The translations under genes and the position numbers were made by a program. Of a stretch of 64,000 nt of DNA, positions 43,716-52,869 are shown one piece after another; position 1 is the first letter of the stretch; the number at the start of each line of letters is the position of its first letter. The DNA is from Paenibacillus sp. FSL H7-0737 (GTDB lineage Bacteria; Bacillota; Bacilli; Paenibacillales; Paenibacillaceae): assembly GCF_000758545.1 (NCBI RefSeq), contig NZ_CP009279.1, positions 4,898,001 through 4,962,000 of the forward strand, in the 5' to 3' direction. Under the pieces are notes generated by a model. That model was not told the DNA's origin and searched no databases. It saw nothing but the letters and a program-made list of their open reading frames with translations.

Positions 43716-44612
43716 ATGAAACCACAATCGGAATATGCAATTCTGCTATACTATAAATTTGTAAAAGTGCCGGATGCCGAACAATTCGCTCAGGAGCATT
43801 TGGCTTACTGCAAAGAGCTTGACGTAAAGGGACGAATTCTCATCTCAGATGAGGGCATTAACGGGACACTGTCCGGTACGATTGCCCAAACCGAGCAATA
43901 CATGAAGGATTTGCGCGCAAATCCGCTGTTTAGCGATATCGTCTTCAAGATCGATGAGGCTGATGGTCATGCCTTCAAAAAGATCTTCGTTCGTTATAAA
44001 AAGGAACTCGTGACGTTCCGGGTCGAGGATGAACTGGACCCTAACGTGATCACCGGAGAGCATCTGGCGCCTAAAGATTTCTATGAAATGATGCAGCGCG
44101 ATGATGTGGTAATTCTGGATGGTCGTACCGGCTACGAATTCGATCTTGGTCATTTCCGCGGGTCCATCCGCCCTGAAGTAGACAGCTTCAAAGAATTCCC
44201 GGACTGGATTCGCGAGAATATGAGCGAGCTAAAAGATAAACCAATCCTAACCTACTGTACAGGTGGAATCCGCTGCGAGAAATTAAGCGGGTTTATGATG
44301 AAGGAAGGCTTCCAGCAGGTGTACCAGCTGGATGGCGGCATTGTGACTTATGGTAAAGACCCTGAGGTACAGGGCGAACTGTTCGATGGAAAATGTTATG
44401 TCTTCGATGAGCGGATCTCCGTACAGATTAATCATACCGACGGGGATATCATTGTCGGACGTTGCCATCACTGCGGTCAGCCAGCTGACCAATTCATCAA
44501 CTGCGCCAACGATGCTTGCCATCTTCAGCATATTTGCTGTGAGGACTGTGAAGCACAGCACAGTGGTCATTGCTCGGACGAATGCGAAGCTATCACGAAT
44601 GCCGTGGGCTAA
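43716..44612 (+). CDS. trhO: tRNA uridine(34) hydroxylase, rhodanese family
   Basis: Oxygen-dependent hydroxylation of the wobble uridine of tRNA (TrhO/YceA family). The 298-residue protein has an N-terminal acylphosphatase-like domain (LISDEGINGTLSG), a central rhodanese domain with the active Cys in TYCTGGIRCEKLSGFM, and a C-terminal Cys-rich tail (CHHCGQPADQFINC, CHLQHICCEDC) likely to bind zinc. The ATG at 43716 follows AAAGGTG; an ATG six codons upstream is less well placed. Monocistronic with its own terminator. Confidence 0.92.
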   Translation: MKPQSEYAILLYYKFVKVPDAEQFAQEHLAYCKELDVKGRILISDEGINGTLSGTIAQTEQYMKDLRANPLFSDIVFKIDEADGHAFKKIFVRYKKELVTFRVEDELDPNVITGEHLAPKDFYEMMQRDDVVILDGRTGYEFDLGHFRGSIRPEVDSFKEFPDWIRENMSELKDKPILTYCTGGIRCEKLSGFMMKEGFQQVYQLDGGIVTYGKDPEVQGELFDGKCYVFDERISVQINHTDGDIIVGRCHHCGQPADQFINCANDACHLQHICCEDCEAQHSGHCSDECEAITNAVG

Positions 44613-44684
44613 ATAAAAGGGCAAGCTGGTCGCAAATCTCTCTACACGATTCAAAGACGAGCACAAGAGAGTCTTAAATTAACT

Positions 44685-44724
44685 AAAAGGTGGCGCACAG
44701 GATTTTCACTGTACGCCACCTTTT
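44685..44724 (+). terminator. Terminator after trhO
   Basis: AAAAGGTGGCGCACAG / CTGTACGCCACCTTTT, about 72 nt beyond the trhO stop; bidirectional in form. Confidence 0.9.
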
Positions 44725-44791
44725 GTTATGAGTGAAACGTTCAAGCAACGCCTGAGCTCTGCAACCCTTTTAATTACGTCACTTATCCAAC

Positions 44792-44826
44792 AAAAAAAAG
44801 TCAACCAGAAATTCTGGCTGACCTTA
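44792..44826 (-). terminator. Terminator after the YitT gene
   Basis: AAGGTCAGCCAGA / TCTGGTTGACTT on the minus strand with T8, about 43 nt beyond the stop. A copy of it is preserved in the remnant at 43.36 kb. Confidence 0.88.
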
Positions 44827-44868
44827 AATATAGTATATCCCCGAAATAAGCTGTTTATACAGCCTTAT

Positions 44869-45540
44869 TCACATTACCGTACCATCATGCGGTTTACGCA
44901 GCGTAGACTGAATCTTTGGCGCCTTCACTAACTTTGGTTTGCCTAAAGAGGTTGTAAAGGTGATCACATAACCTGCGACAACTACCGCCATCACCGTATA
45001 CATCGTTTCTCTAACAGGCATATAAAAGAGTGATAATGCCAGAACGACTACGTCCAACATGATGAATACTGTACCTACTTTAATTCCCTTCCATTCACTG
45101 ATCAGCAGCGACAAAATATCGTCTCCACCACTTGCGCCGCCGCTTCGCAGAATAATTCCCGCGCCTAAACCTGTCAGTACGCCAGACAAAAGGGCTGCTA
45201 ATGCCAAGTTGCCCTGCAAGTTGATGACCAAACCGGAATAACGTTCCATGAGTCCGTAAAAGATTGTAAAAGCTCCTACAGAAACAAAGGTGTTACACAC
45301 GAACGCTTTCCCTTTGAACATCCATGCAATCAAGAGTACTGGAACGTCTAGAAGCAGAGTTGAAATTGAAGGTGAAATTCCTAATACATATTTGCCGAGT
45401 AGCGATAATCCTACGAATCCGCCCTCAGACAAATGGTTCTGAAAATTGATGTGATAATAAGCAAATGCAAGCAAAAATGTTCCAAACAAAATGACTGTCA
45501 ACCGGAGCAGTACATTCACTCCGTAATTGTGGTTCCTCAT
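44869..45540 (-). CDS. YitT-family membrane protein
   Basis: A 223-residue protein with about five to six membrane helices. The family pattern SGVLTGLGAGIILRSGGASGGDDILSLL is clear; YitT proteins are probable transporters of unknown substrate. This one lacks the C-terminal DUF2179 domain found in longer relatives and ends in a basic tail. The ATG follows GGGGAGAC. A structured 5' leader may lie upstream (45586-45663). A degraded duplicate of its 3' part lies at 43.4 kb. Confidence 0.87.
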   Translation of the reverse strand: MRNHNYGVNVLLRLTVILFGTFLLAFAYYHINFQNHLSEGGFVGLSLLGKYVLGISPSISTLLLDVPVLLIAWMFKGKAFVCNTFVSVGAFTIFYGLMERYSGLVINLQGNLALAALLSGVLTGLGAGIILRSGGASGGDDILSLLISEWKGIKVGTVFIMLDVVVLALSLFYMPVRETMYTVMAVVVAGYVITFTTSLGKPKLVKAPKIQSTLRKPHDGTVM

Positions 45541-45585
45541 ACAGGTCTCCCCTTATCGTATATGGCGGCTAAACGTCCCACCAAC

Positions 45586-45663
45586 CTCTACGACGGGTAA
45601 AACCGGAGGTATTGCTCCTTCGCATATATATACTCCTTCCCCTCGCAGAGGCGGTTCGTCGAG
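45586..45663 (-). ncRNA. Possible structured leader of the YitT gene
   Basis: On the minus strand CTCGACGA (45663-45656) can pair with TCGTAGAG (45593-45586), enclosing smaller hairpins CCTCTGCGAGG and GGAGCAATACCTCC. No known riboswitch class matched by eye. Downstream on the plus strand a 15-bp direct repeat (AATCGTCCTTTGGGG / AATCGTCCTTCGGGG) lies near 45726-45755. Confidence 0.35.
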
Positions 45664-45857
45664 TAACAACGGTTCACGCACCTTCTACAGGGAAGCTAAG
45701 TATAAGACAGATCATAACGTTTCCAAATCGTCCTTTGGGGAATCGTCCTTCGGGGACACATGGTATCCTGATCCTTTCTGTAATTTAATAAGTTCTGAAT
45801 ACATTATACCACGGAGATCCCCTACTCTAAACACTTCGTTATAAAAATAGGCAGGAA

Positions 45858-46358
45858 TCACTCCACGGTACGCAACAAACGATTGACTGTTTCGCGTCTC
45901 ACACCGATCAATTGTCCAATTTCTTCCTGTGTCAAAAGCTCTGTTAGCGCTGCGCCATGAGAGTAGTCATTGAACCAACGGGTTAAGAGCTCCATCCGTT
46001 CTGCGGGTGTTCCAACAGTAAGGTGATCTAGCCGAGTCTGCATAAACCTTACCTTCTCCTGAAGAAGGATAGCGATCTCCATCGCTCGACCTGGCTCATC
46101 CCGTACCTGTTGATACCATTCCGCTGAAGGAACTGCCTCCACCTCGCTCTTCATCATCGCAACCGCTGTTCCATGCGCCTCCTTTGGCGAAATGAGTGAA
46201 TGATGGGGAACCATCTCACCAGGATACAAGATGTTGAACAACACCATGTTCCCATTTTCATGAAGCCTTGTTACCTTGAACAGCCCATTTTTCACCTTAT
46301 ATAAGAATTCGCAGCTGTCCCCTTGACGGAACAAGACTTCCCCCTTGTGCAGTATCAT
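45858..46358 (-). CDS. Short Crp/Fnr-family regulator
   Basis: A 166-residue regulator. The cyclic-nucleotide-like domain begins at once (MILHKGEVLFRQGDSCEFLYKVKNGLFKV) without the usual 20-30 residue N-terminal helix, and the protein stops just after the recognition helix (LTQEEIGQLIGVRRETVNRLL). No Fe-S cysteine cluster is present, unlike Fnr at 18 kb. Start ATG follows AAAGGAG. Target genes are unknown; fruA lies downstream in the same direction after 275 bp. Confidence 0.87.
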   Translation of the reverse strand: MILHKGEVLFRQGDSCEFLYKVKNGLFKVTRLHENGNMVLFNILYPGEMVPHHSLISPKEAHGTAVAMMKSEVEAVPSAEWYQQVRDEPGRAMEIAILLQEKVRFMQTRLDHLTVGTPAERMELLTRWFNDYSHGAALTELLTQEEIGQLIGVRRETVNRLLRTVE

Positions 46359-46479
46359 CTCGCTCGCTCCTTTGCCCTCTTGTTATATATATTTTCAATT
46401 ATACAAAAATAAACCTCAATGAAGGAGATTATTCTCGCAAGGGTTGAGGGGCATACGTGGTCAAAGTTTAGGTAAGAAG

Positions 46480-46570
46480 AACGCCTTCGGCTTCCTCTTA
46501 GGGACGATGATCTTTTCTGCGAAAAATAGAAGAATAGTTTTTAGCGTAAGTATAAAAATTCTTATATTTC
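46480..46570 (+). repeat. Two-hairpin palindromic element, copy E (degenerate)
   Basis: AACGCCTTCGGCTTCCTC, TTAGGGACGATGATCTT, TTCTGCGAAAAATAGAAGAA aligns with copies B and C. A second imperfect hairpin follows, with arms AAATAGAAGAATAGTTTT and AAAATTCTTATATTT. Confidence 0.65.
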
Positions 46571-46618
46571 AAAAAAACTGCCGAGCACCAGAAGAAGCGA
46601 CTGGCACCCAGCAGTTCA
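46571..46618 (-). terminator. Terminator after fruA
   Basis: ACTGC...CCAG / CTGG...GCAGT hairpin followed by TTTTTTT on the minus strand, about 15 nt beyond the fruA stop. Confidence 0.8.
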
Positions 46619-46632
46619 AATTATTTATTTTA

Positions 46633-48561
46633 TTACTTTGCCTCAAGAGGTTTCTTCCATAATCCGAGCATTAATCCGGAAATAACAGATCCGATCAGAA
46701 CGGCCAATAGGAACAACAACGCATGACTCGAAAGCGCGGCTACAAAGATCCCACCATGCGGTGCTGGAACGTTGATATTCCAAAACTGAGTGAGACCACC
46801 AGCTACGGCTGAACCTAGGATACAAGAAGTCAGGACACGCAGTGGATCGGCAGCGGCGAATGGAATCGCCCCTTCTGTAATGAACGATAAGCCCAATACA
46901 TAGTTTGTTAACCCTGATTTACGTTCTGATTCTGTAAATTTGTTCTTGAAGAAGGTAGTAGCCAGCGCTATTGCAAGTGGAGGAACCATACCTCCTGCCA
47001 TTACAGCCGCCATCATGAATCCGTTAGTATTTCCACTGGTAGTGAATACCCCGATGGCAAAAGTGTAGGCCGCTTTATTGAAAGGACCTCCCATATCAAT
47101 AGCCATCATTCCACCGAGAACGAGACCCAGAATTACTGCATTAACGGTTCCAAGATCGTTAAGCCAATTAATGAGTCCTACGTTCATCCAGCTAAAGATC
47201 GGATCGAACAGGTAATACATCAATCCACCGGTTATCAATAGACCAAATACCGGATATAACAGAATCGGCTTTAATCCGTCGAGCGTTTTTGGCAGACCTG
47301 CAAACAGTTTGCGCAGACCGATAACAACATAACCAGCCAAGAAACCTGCAGCCAGACCGCCGAGGAATCCAGCGTTGGAATTCAAGGCCATGTAACCGCC
47401 AACCATACCTGGCATCAGGGCTGGACGGTCACCAATACTAATCGCAATAAATCCAGCAAGAACCGGAATTAGGAAATGGAAGGCACCATCACCGCCACCA
47501 ATCGTCTGCAGCAGTTGGAATAGAGGGTGATTCTCTCCACCGACTTGTTCAATCAGGAAGGAGATCGCCAGCAGAATACCACCGCCGACTACAAACGGCA
47601 GCATGTGGGAGATACCGTTCATTAAGTCCTTGTATATTTTACTCCCGATACTGCCGGACTTCTCTTTCGACTCTCCTTCATTACCACTACGACCTTCATT
47701 ATGGTAAATCGGTGCATCGCCGTTCATTGCTTTGCGAATGAGCTCTTCCGATTTGCGAATACCGTCACTAACCGGTCTTTGCAGTACTGGCTTACCATCA
47801 AAACGGGCCATTTCCACTTGTTTATCTGCTGCCACAATTACACCACTTGCACGCCGAATCTCATCGGGTGTTAAGACATTTTTGGCACCTTCTGAACCAT
47901 TTGTCTCTACACGGATATTAACTCCCATTTCCAGAGCCTTCTTCTTGAGCGCATCTTCAGCCATAAAGGTATGCGCAATTCCAGTAGGACAAGCAGTAAC
48001 AGCTACGACGAATGCTTGGGAATCCGGGTTGCCGACGATTAGCTTTTCAGGTTCGGACTTCTTGACAGCTTCAGCAGCTTCGCTCTCTTTCTCCTTGGCT
48101 TCTCCTTCTGCCTGCTTCGCATCGAACAAGGCGGATACCTCATCTGGCGTTCGGGTATTCATCAGCTGTTCAATGAATTCGCTATCGATCAACAGTCTGG
48201 ACAGCGAGGCCAATGTACGAAGATGCATGTTGCCCGCTCCTTCTGGGGCGGCAATCATAAAGAAGATCCGAGCCGGCTCATCATCAAGCGATTCGAATTC
48301 GACGCCCGTCGCACTCTTGGCAAACACAACGGTCGCTTCATTCACCGCTTTAGTCTTGGCATGTGGCATTGCGATACCGCCACCAATCCCAGTACTGGAC
48401 TGCTCTTCACGCTTGAGGATCATCTCTTTAAATAGAACAGGATCATTGATACGACCACTTGCGGCAAGACTGGCAATCAATTCATCAATTGCACCTTCCT
48501 TAGTGGTTGCTTTTAAATCCATAATCATTGTATCTTTTATCATCAAATCCGTAATTCTCAT
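46633..48561 (-). CDS. fruA: PTS fructose transporter EIIABC
   Basis: Membrane permease of the phosphotransferase system that takes up fructose as fructose 1-phosphate. The 642-residue protein has EIIA (about 1-150, phosphorylated His in GIGGGIAMPHAKT), a charged linker, EIIB (about 170-270, active Cys in VTACPTGIAHTFMAEDAL) and EIIC (about 300-640, multiple membrane helices). The start is ATG 48561, 9 nt after GGGAG. It follows fruK by 38 bp in the fruRKA operon. Confidence 0.95.
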   Translation of the reverse strand: MRITDLMIKDTMIMDLKATTKEGAIDELIASLAASGRINDPVLFKEMILKREEQSSTGIGGGIAMPHAKTKAVNEATVVFAKSATGVEFESLDDEPARIFFMIAAPEGAGNMHLRTLASLSRLLIDSEFIEQLMNTRTPDEVSALFDAKQAEGEAKEKESEAAEAVKKSEPEKLIVGNPDSQAFVVAVTACPTGIAHTFMAEDALKKKALEMGVNIRVETNGSEGAKNVLTPDEIRRASGVIVAADKQVEMARFDGKPVLQRPVSDGIRKSEELIRKAMNGDAPIYHNEGRSGNEGESKEKSGSIGSKIYKDLMNGISHMLPFVVGGGILLAISFLIEQVGGENHPLFQLLQTIGGGDGAFHFLIPVLAGFIAISIGDRPALMPGMVGGYMALNSNAGFLGGLAAGFLAGYVVIGLRKLFAGLPKTLDGLKPILLYPVFGLLITGGLMYYLFDPIFSWMNVGLINWLNDLGTVNAVILGLVLGGMMAIDMGGPFNKAAYTFAIGVFTTSGNTNGFMMAAVMAGGMVPPLAIALATTFFKNKFTESERKSGLTNYVLGLSFITEGAIPFAAADPLRVLTSCILGSAVAGGLTQFWNINVPAPHGGIFVAALSSHALLFLLAVLIGSVISGLMLGLWKKPLEAK

Positions 48562-48599
48562 ATCTTCCAACTCCCTTGAGTACTTTGAATGCTGTTAGC

Positions 48600-49511
48600 T
48601 TACACTTCTGAGATGTTGATCAGCGGTCTCAGCTGCTCAATGAATGCTCTATCTGCCAGGTCATCAGAGAAAGCTGTTGCGCTACCTGAGGCAACACCTG
48701 CACGGAAAGCTTCCATTAAATCTCCAGTCAAAGAAAATGTGCCAACGAATCCAGCGATCATAGAATCGCCTGCGCCTACAGAATTTTTCACTGCTCCTTT
48801 TGGAGCATTGGCGTGATATACCCCCTGTTCCGTAATGAACAAGGCACCTTCACCAGCCATTGAAACTAACACATGCTTCGCGCCAGCTTCGAGCAGCTTG
48901 CGGCCATAAGTAATAATCTCTTCCTTAGTCTGTATCGTAACGCCGAATAGCTCTGCAAGCTCATGATGATTAGGCTTAACGAGCAACGGCTGATAAGGGA
49001 GTGCCTTTTTCAGCGCTGAACCTGTAGTATCAATGACAAACTCGGCCCCTCTTTGCTTGCATACAGATATCAACTTGTCATAGAAATCAGCACCCAGTGA
49101 AGGAGAAACACTTCCGGACAATATCACAACATCGCCTGCATTCAGAACAGCCATCTTCTGTAATAATGCCTCTGCCTCCGTATCTCGTATGACGGGCCCT
49201 GCACCATTAATCTCCGTTTCCTCTCCATGCTTAAGCTTGATATTAATTCGGGTATCATCAGAAACAAATACGAAATCACTTGAAATCGACTCTTTCCGCA
49301 ACCATTCCTCAATATATCGTCCAGTGAATCCACCAAGGAAGCCTATAGCTTTATTCTGAACCTCAAGCTGATTTAACACGCGTGATACGTTGATCCCTTT
49401 ACCTCCAGGAAGCTTCAAATCACGTTTCATCCGATTTAAGCCACCTAGTCTCAAATCTTCAACTTCCACGATGTAATCGATGGAAGGATTAAGCGTTACT
49501 GTATAGATCAT
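48600..49511 (-). CDS. fruK: 1-phosphofructokinase
   Basis: A PfkB-family kinase of 303 residues making fructose 1,6-bisphosphate from fructose 1-phosphate. Motifs are TLNPSIDYIVEV at the start, LPGGKGINVSRVL (38-50) and the catalytic GAGDSMIAGFVG (about 250-261). It lies between fruR and fruA on the same strand. The gap to fruR (147 bp) is larger than elsewhere in the operon. Confidence 0.96.
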   Translation of the reverse strand: MIYTVTLNPSIDYIVEVEDLRLGGLNRMKRDLKLPGGKGINVSRVLNQLEVQNKAIGFLGGFTGRYIEEWLRKESISSDFVFVSDDTRINIKLKHGEETEINGAGPVIRDTEAEALLQKMAVLNAGDVVILSGSVSPSLGADFYDKLISVCKQRGAEFVIDTTGSALKKALPYQPLLVKPNHHELAELFGVTIQTKEEIITYGRKLLEAGAKHVLVSMAGEGALFITEQGVYHANAPKGAVKNSVGAGDSMIAGFVGTFSLTGDLMEAFRAGVASGSATAFSDDLADRAFIEQLRPLINISEV

Positions 49512-49658
49512 AATTATCCCTCAATTATTTTGGTTTTCTAAGCCATAGATTACCGGCTAAACATGCGGCAAATGTAATTTCTCCAAACGATCTTACAATG
49601 ATTCCATACCACTCAAATTAAGACATTTTCTAACCGTAGAACATCCTCCACCTAAAGG

Positions 49659-50423
49659 TCATACCAGCGAGAAATCTACGCCCATTTGCGTAATCTCACG
49701 GATGAACTTATCTGACGCACCAGAATCAATAATGCAGTGATCCATTTCCGTCACGTCGGCAACCTTACAGAAGGATACTTGACCGAGCTTGCTATGATCA
49801 GCCAGAAGAATTACTTGCTTCGCAACCGAGATCATCTTACGTTTGGTCGCTGCTTCAAGCATATTAGGTGTAGTGATTCCTTCTCGTAAGTCTAATCCGT
49901 TGGTTGCAAGAAAGGTTTTATCAACTCTTACCATCTCTAAAGAGCGCTCTGTCATCGGTCCTACAAAAGCCAATGTATCCGGCCGCAACATTCCGCCTGT
50001 AATCGAGACTTCTATATTGCGACAATCCCGCAGTTCATTAAGCGCCATAATCGAATTCGTAATGACTTTGATATTAGAAAAAGCCCTCAGCTCTTTGGCA
50101 ATCTGTAGCGTTGTGGTTCCAGCATCCAGCAGAATAGCATCGCCTTCCTGAATCATCTCTACAGCCTTGCGTGCTATCCTCTGCTTCTCATCCAACAATC
50201 GATCTTCCTTATCTGGATAAGTCGCCTCAAAGTTAACGCTCTGCAGGGAAACTGCCCCGCCGTGCGTTCGTTTCAGCAACTTGGCTTCTTCAAGCTCTTT
50301 CAGGTCACGGCGCACAGTAGACTCAGACACGCCCAGTTCCTGACTTAGCTCCTGTACCGAAGCTCTTGAATTCTTTTCCAAAAAAAGCACGATTCTTTGT
50401 TTTCTCTCTTCCTCAAACAACAT
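49659..50423 (-). CDS. fruR: DeoR-family regulator of the fructose operon
   Basis: A 254-residue repressor. An N-terminal helix-turn-helix (SVQELSQELGVSESTVRRDLKELE) precedes a sugar-phosphate sensor domain (DAGTTTLQIAKEL, LADHSKLGQVSF). Fructose 1-phosphate is the expected inducer, by analogy. It heads the fruRKA operon and probably represses it through TTATTTGAT-like direct repeats just upstream. Confidence 0.93.
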   Translation of the reverse strand: MLFEEERKQRIVLFLEKNSRASVQELSQELGVSESTVRRDLKELEEAKLLKRTHGGAVSLQSVNFEATYPDKEDRLLDEKQRIARKAVEMIQEGDAILLDAGTTTLQIAKELRAFSNIKVITNSIMALNELRDCRNIEVSITGGMLRPDTLAFVGPMTERSLEMVRVDKTFLATNGLDLREGITTPNMLEAATKRKMISVAKQVILLADHSKLGQVSFCKVADVTEMDHCIIDSGASDKFIREITQMGVDFSLV

Positions 50424-50499
50424 CGTGGTTCGCTCCTTTAAGTTACAGTGCTATCCCATTTATTAAATGCGCTTATCTTTGGAAATCCATGACCATTAT

Positions 50500-50582
50500 T
50501 TGATTATATCTGACTGTTATTGATCATTTGTGCTCGTTTATGATTTTAACAGCGTTTTCATCATCTGTAAAGCGCTTTAACA
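50500..50582 (-). promoter_or_regulatory. fruRKA control region: two cre-like sites and DeoR-type repeats
   Basis: TGAAAACGCTGTTA (minus strand, 50547-50560) and the palindrome-like TGTTAAAGCGCTTTACA (50566-50582) both fit the cre consensus. Nearer the gene are repeated TTATTTGAT / TTATTGATC / TTTATGATT motifs that could be FruR operators. This suggests glucose repression plus fructose induction. Confidence 0.65.
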
Positions 50583-50741
50583 TTAAAAATCATACTCCGG
50601 CAAAATGTAATAAATGGAATGATTTCATGCTTCGCTCAAGGTGAAACAGGCCCATAAGAAAATTACATACCAATTGCCTATCTCCTCACTGGTGTTTAAA
50701 ACATATTAATACTACATATAGGAAAAAGCGGGTGATCAGAA

Positions 50742-51032
50742 ATGGCCAACGGAAGAAACAACAAAAAAATGGGCGGTAACAGCAACGCTAAGAGTAATGG
50801 AAATAGTAATGGAAAAAACAACGGGAACGGTAATAGTGAGGAAACAGCAGAATTAAGTGCTGAAGATTATGAAATCATTGCTGCCGCACTGGCCACTTTA
50901 GGGGAATTTTTCGCTTTTTTATCTCTCGTCAAGGCAAGACAAGTTACGAAGGAAACCGGAGGCGAGATTGAAGTACCAGAAATATTCACCCTTTCCACGA
51001 AGAAGAAACCTTATAGACGGAAGTTAAGATGA
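50742..51032 (+). CDS. Small Asn/Gly-rich protein of unknown function
   Basis: A 96-residue protein. The first ~33 residues are low-complexity Asn, Gly, Ser and Lys, followed by a helical, partly hydrophobic segment (LSAEDYEIIAAALATLGEFFAFLSLVKARQV) and a basic C-terminus (KKKPYRRKLR). No family recognised. A GGGTGAT ribosome site precedes the ATG. Monocistronic. Confidence 0.7.
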   Translation: MANGRNNKKMGGNSNAKSNGNSNGKNNGNGNSEETAELSAEDYEIIAAALATLGEFFAFLSLVKARQVTKETGGEIEVPEIFTLSTKKKPYRRKLR

Positions 51033-51239
51033 TTCACAAAGCCCCCGAGTGATTTATATGATGATGTACAGTTATGTGTTGTGAACAACTTACTTGGCGT
51101 AACCTCAGTCATTGGGTCATCCTCCACGGATATGCCAAGAACTACCTATAGGAGAGTAATCCATTCTTTTGAATCAAGTCATGTGAATTAGGGTTATTAA
51201 ACTACATAGATTATATTTTGAACTTGGGGGATGTTCCTA

Positions 51240-52340
51240 TTGCAACAACAGAAGTATTTTCGGACAAGTCTTGCTATTATCGCTTTTTTACTTATTTTGT
51301 ACTTGGGCTCCAAAGTAATGTTTCTATTCGCACCACTGGCTGCCATTATCAGATTATTACTCGTTCCCATGGTACTATCAGGTTTCATGTACTACTTATT
51401 ACGACCGTTAGTAAGAGTTCTTGAGAAAAGAAAATTAAACCGGGCATTCTCCATCCTGCTCATTTATTTCTTGTTTGCCGGTTTGTTTATTCTCTTCTGG
51501 GTTCTAGTCTGGCCGACACTGCAAGAACAAATTCAGAACTTTATTGATAATACGCCTTACCTTGTTCAGGGATTACAGGATCAGTTCAATGCATTAAGGG
51601 ATAATCCGACACTCTCACGCTTTTTCCAAGGGGACTCCGACATAGCTGCCCGTATATCAGAATATCTTAGCGAGGCTATTACTTGGGTAACCAATTCGAT
51701 GTCCAATTTGATCGGCGTAGTTTCCAGCATTGTTATTCTAATCGCTACCTTGCCCATCATTTTGTATTACATGCTAAAAGATGACTATAAGCTGTCACCA
51801 AAACTACAAAGCTTAATCCCTAGAAAGTACCGTAAAGAAGGCAAAGAAATGTTCGGGGATATCGACAGCGCACTGAGCAGTTTCATCGTCACACGTGTGG
51901 TGCTAAACGTCGTACTCGGTATTATGTTGTATATCGGTTTCCTTATCATCGGATTGCCTTATTCACTGCTGCTTGCAGTAATTTCAGTACCGCTCAATTT
52001 CATTCCTTATGTGGGTTCTTTCCTTGCGGGAGTACCGGTAGTTATTGTTGGATTCATTGAATCACCCACGATGGCAATATGGTCGCTGGTCGTCATATTC
52101 ATTGCACAGCAAATCCAAGATAATGTACTCTCACCGATCATTTACGGCAAATCATTAGATGTGCATCCTCTGACCACGGTCCTTCTTGTTCTTATAGGTG
52201 GGGATTTCTACGGTATTATTGGTGTGCTTATTGCGCTGCCCGTCTATATGATTGCCAAAATTATTTTTCTGCGAGTATATGAGATTATTGTTGCAGATCG
52301 AGAGGAAGAGGCTGAGCCTCTCAAGCATGAGAATCTATAG
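51240..52340 (+). CDS. AI-2E family transporter (UPF0118)
   Basis: A membrane protein of about 366 residues with seven or eight helices. The pattern LNFIPYVGSFLAGVPVVIVG and QQIQDNVLSPIIYGKSLDVHPLTTVL is diagnostic of the AI-2E exporter-like family, members of which export small molecules or exchange ions; substrate unknown. A ribosome site GGGGG lies 9 nt before a TTG at 51240; the ATG at 51231 follows it directly and is too close, so TTG is preferred. Confidence 0.87.
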   Translation: MQQQKYFRTSLAIIAFLLILYLGSKVMFLFAPLAAIIRLLLVPMVLSGFMYYLLRPLVRVLEKRKLNRAFSILLIYFLFAGLFILFWVLVWPTLQEQIQNFIDNTPYLVQGLQDQFNALRDNPTLSRFFQGDSDIAARISEYLSEAITWVTNSMSNLIGVVSSIVILIATLPIILYYMLKDDYKLSPKLQSLIPRKYRKEGKEMFGDIDSALSSFIVTRVVLNVVLGIMLYIGFLIIGLPYSLLLAVISVPLNFIPYVGSFLAGVPVVIVGFIESPTMAIWSLVVIFIAQQIQDNVLSPIIYGKSLDVHPLTTVLLVLIGGDFYGIIGVLIALPVYMIAKIIFLRVYEIIVADREEEAEPLKHENL

Positions 52341-52370
52341 CACTTACGAACTGAATGAGGTTCCATAAAT

Positions 52371-52407
52371 AAAAAAAGGTACGTCTCCAATTGGAGATGT
52401 ACCTTTT
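52371..52407. terminator. Bidirectional terminator
   Basis: AAAAGGTACGTCTCC / GGAGATGTACCTTTT with an AATT loop lies between two convergent genes. Confidence 0.9.
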
Positions 52408-52433
52408 CGTGCTTCTTTATAGGATTACTGAAA

Positions 52434-52838
52434 TTAACCTCGCAAAGAACGAACTACAAATATATGATTGCCTTTCATAAGGTTCTGTCCATCCTGAAGT
52501 GTAACTGAACCTTTGGTATGCGAAATGATGGTCGTATTCAGAGCAATCAGCCGATCTTCTTTCCAAACACTTACAGCCGATTTAAAATATACTGCATTAT
52601 CAAATTGCTGCCGTTCCCTCATCACATAACCCACAGAATGCAAGACTGGAGGCAGTGCTCTTTCTCTAGGAGCCAAAGCTTTAATGACCACAATATCCCG
52701 AAATGGCACAGCAATTTCCTGATGACCGATGACCGCTACAGAAGCGGAAAGATCCCATTTGCGAAGAATGCCTTTCATGATCGTGTAAGGTTCGTCCCCG
52801 CAGTACATGATAACCGGTTTACCAACCCAATGCTTCAT
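52434..52838 (-). CDS. Hypothetical protein
   Basis: A 134-residue soluble protein with no recognised family. It has a beta-rich look (PVIMYCGDEPYTIMKGILRKWD, then VAVIGHQEIAVPFRDIVVIK). A strong GGGGGAGGGAG ribosome site precedes the ATG. It lies 31 bp after ung on the same strand and is probably co-transcribed with it. Confidence 0.72.
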   Translation of the reverse strand: MKHWVGKPVIMYCGDEPYTIMKGILRKWDLSASVAVIGHQEIAVPFRDIVVIKALAPRERALPPVLHSVGYVMRERQQFDNAVYFKSAVSVWKEDRLIALNTTIISHTKGSVTLQDGQNLMKGNHIFVVRSLRG

Positions 52839-52869
52839 TGCTCCCTCCCCCTTCCCAACATCCCATTAG

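Noticed and set aside
47732..48598. Long plus-strand frame opposite fruA
   Set aside because: It is a shadow of the fruA reading frame with no ribosome site or recognisable protein.
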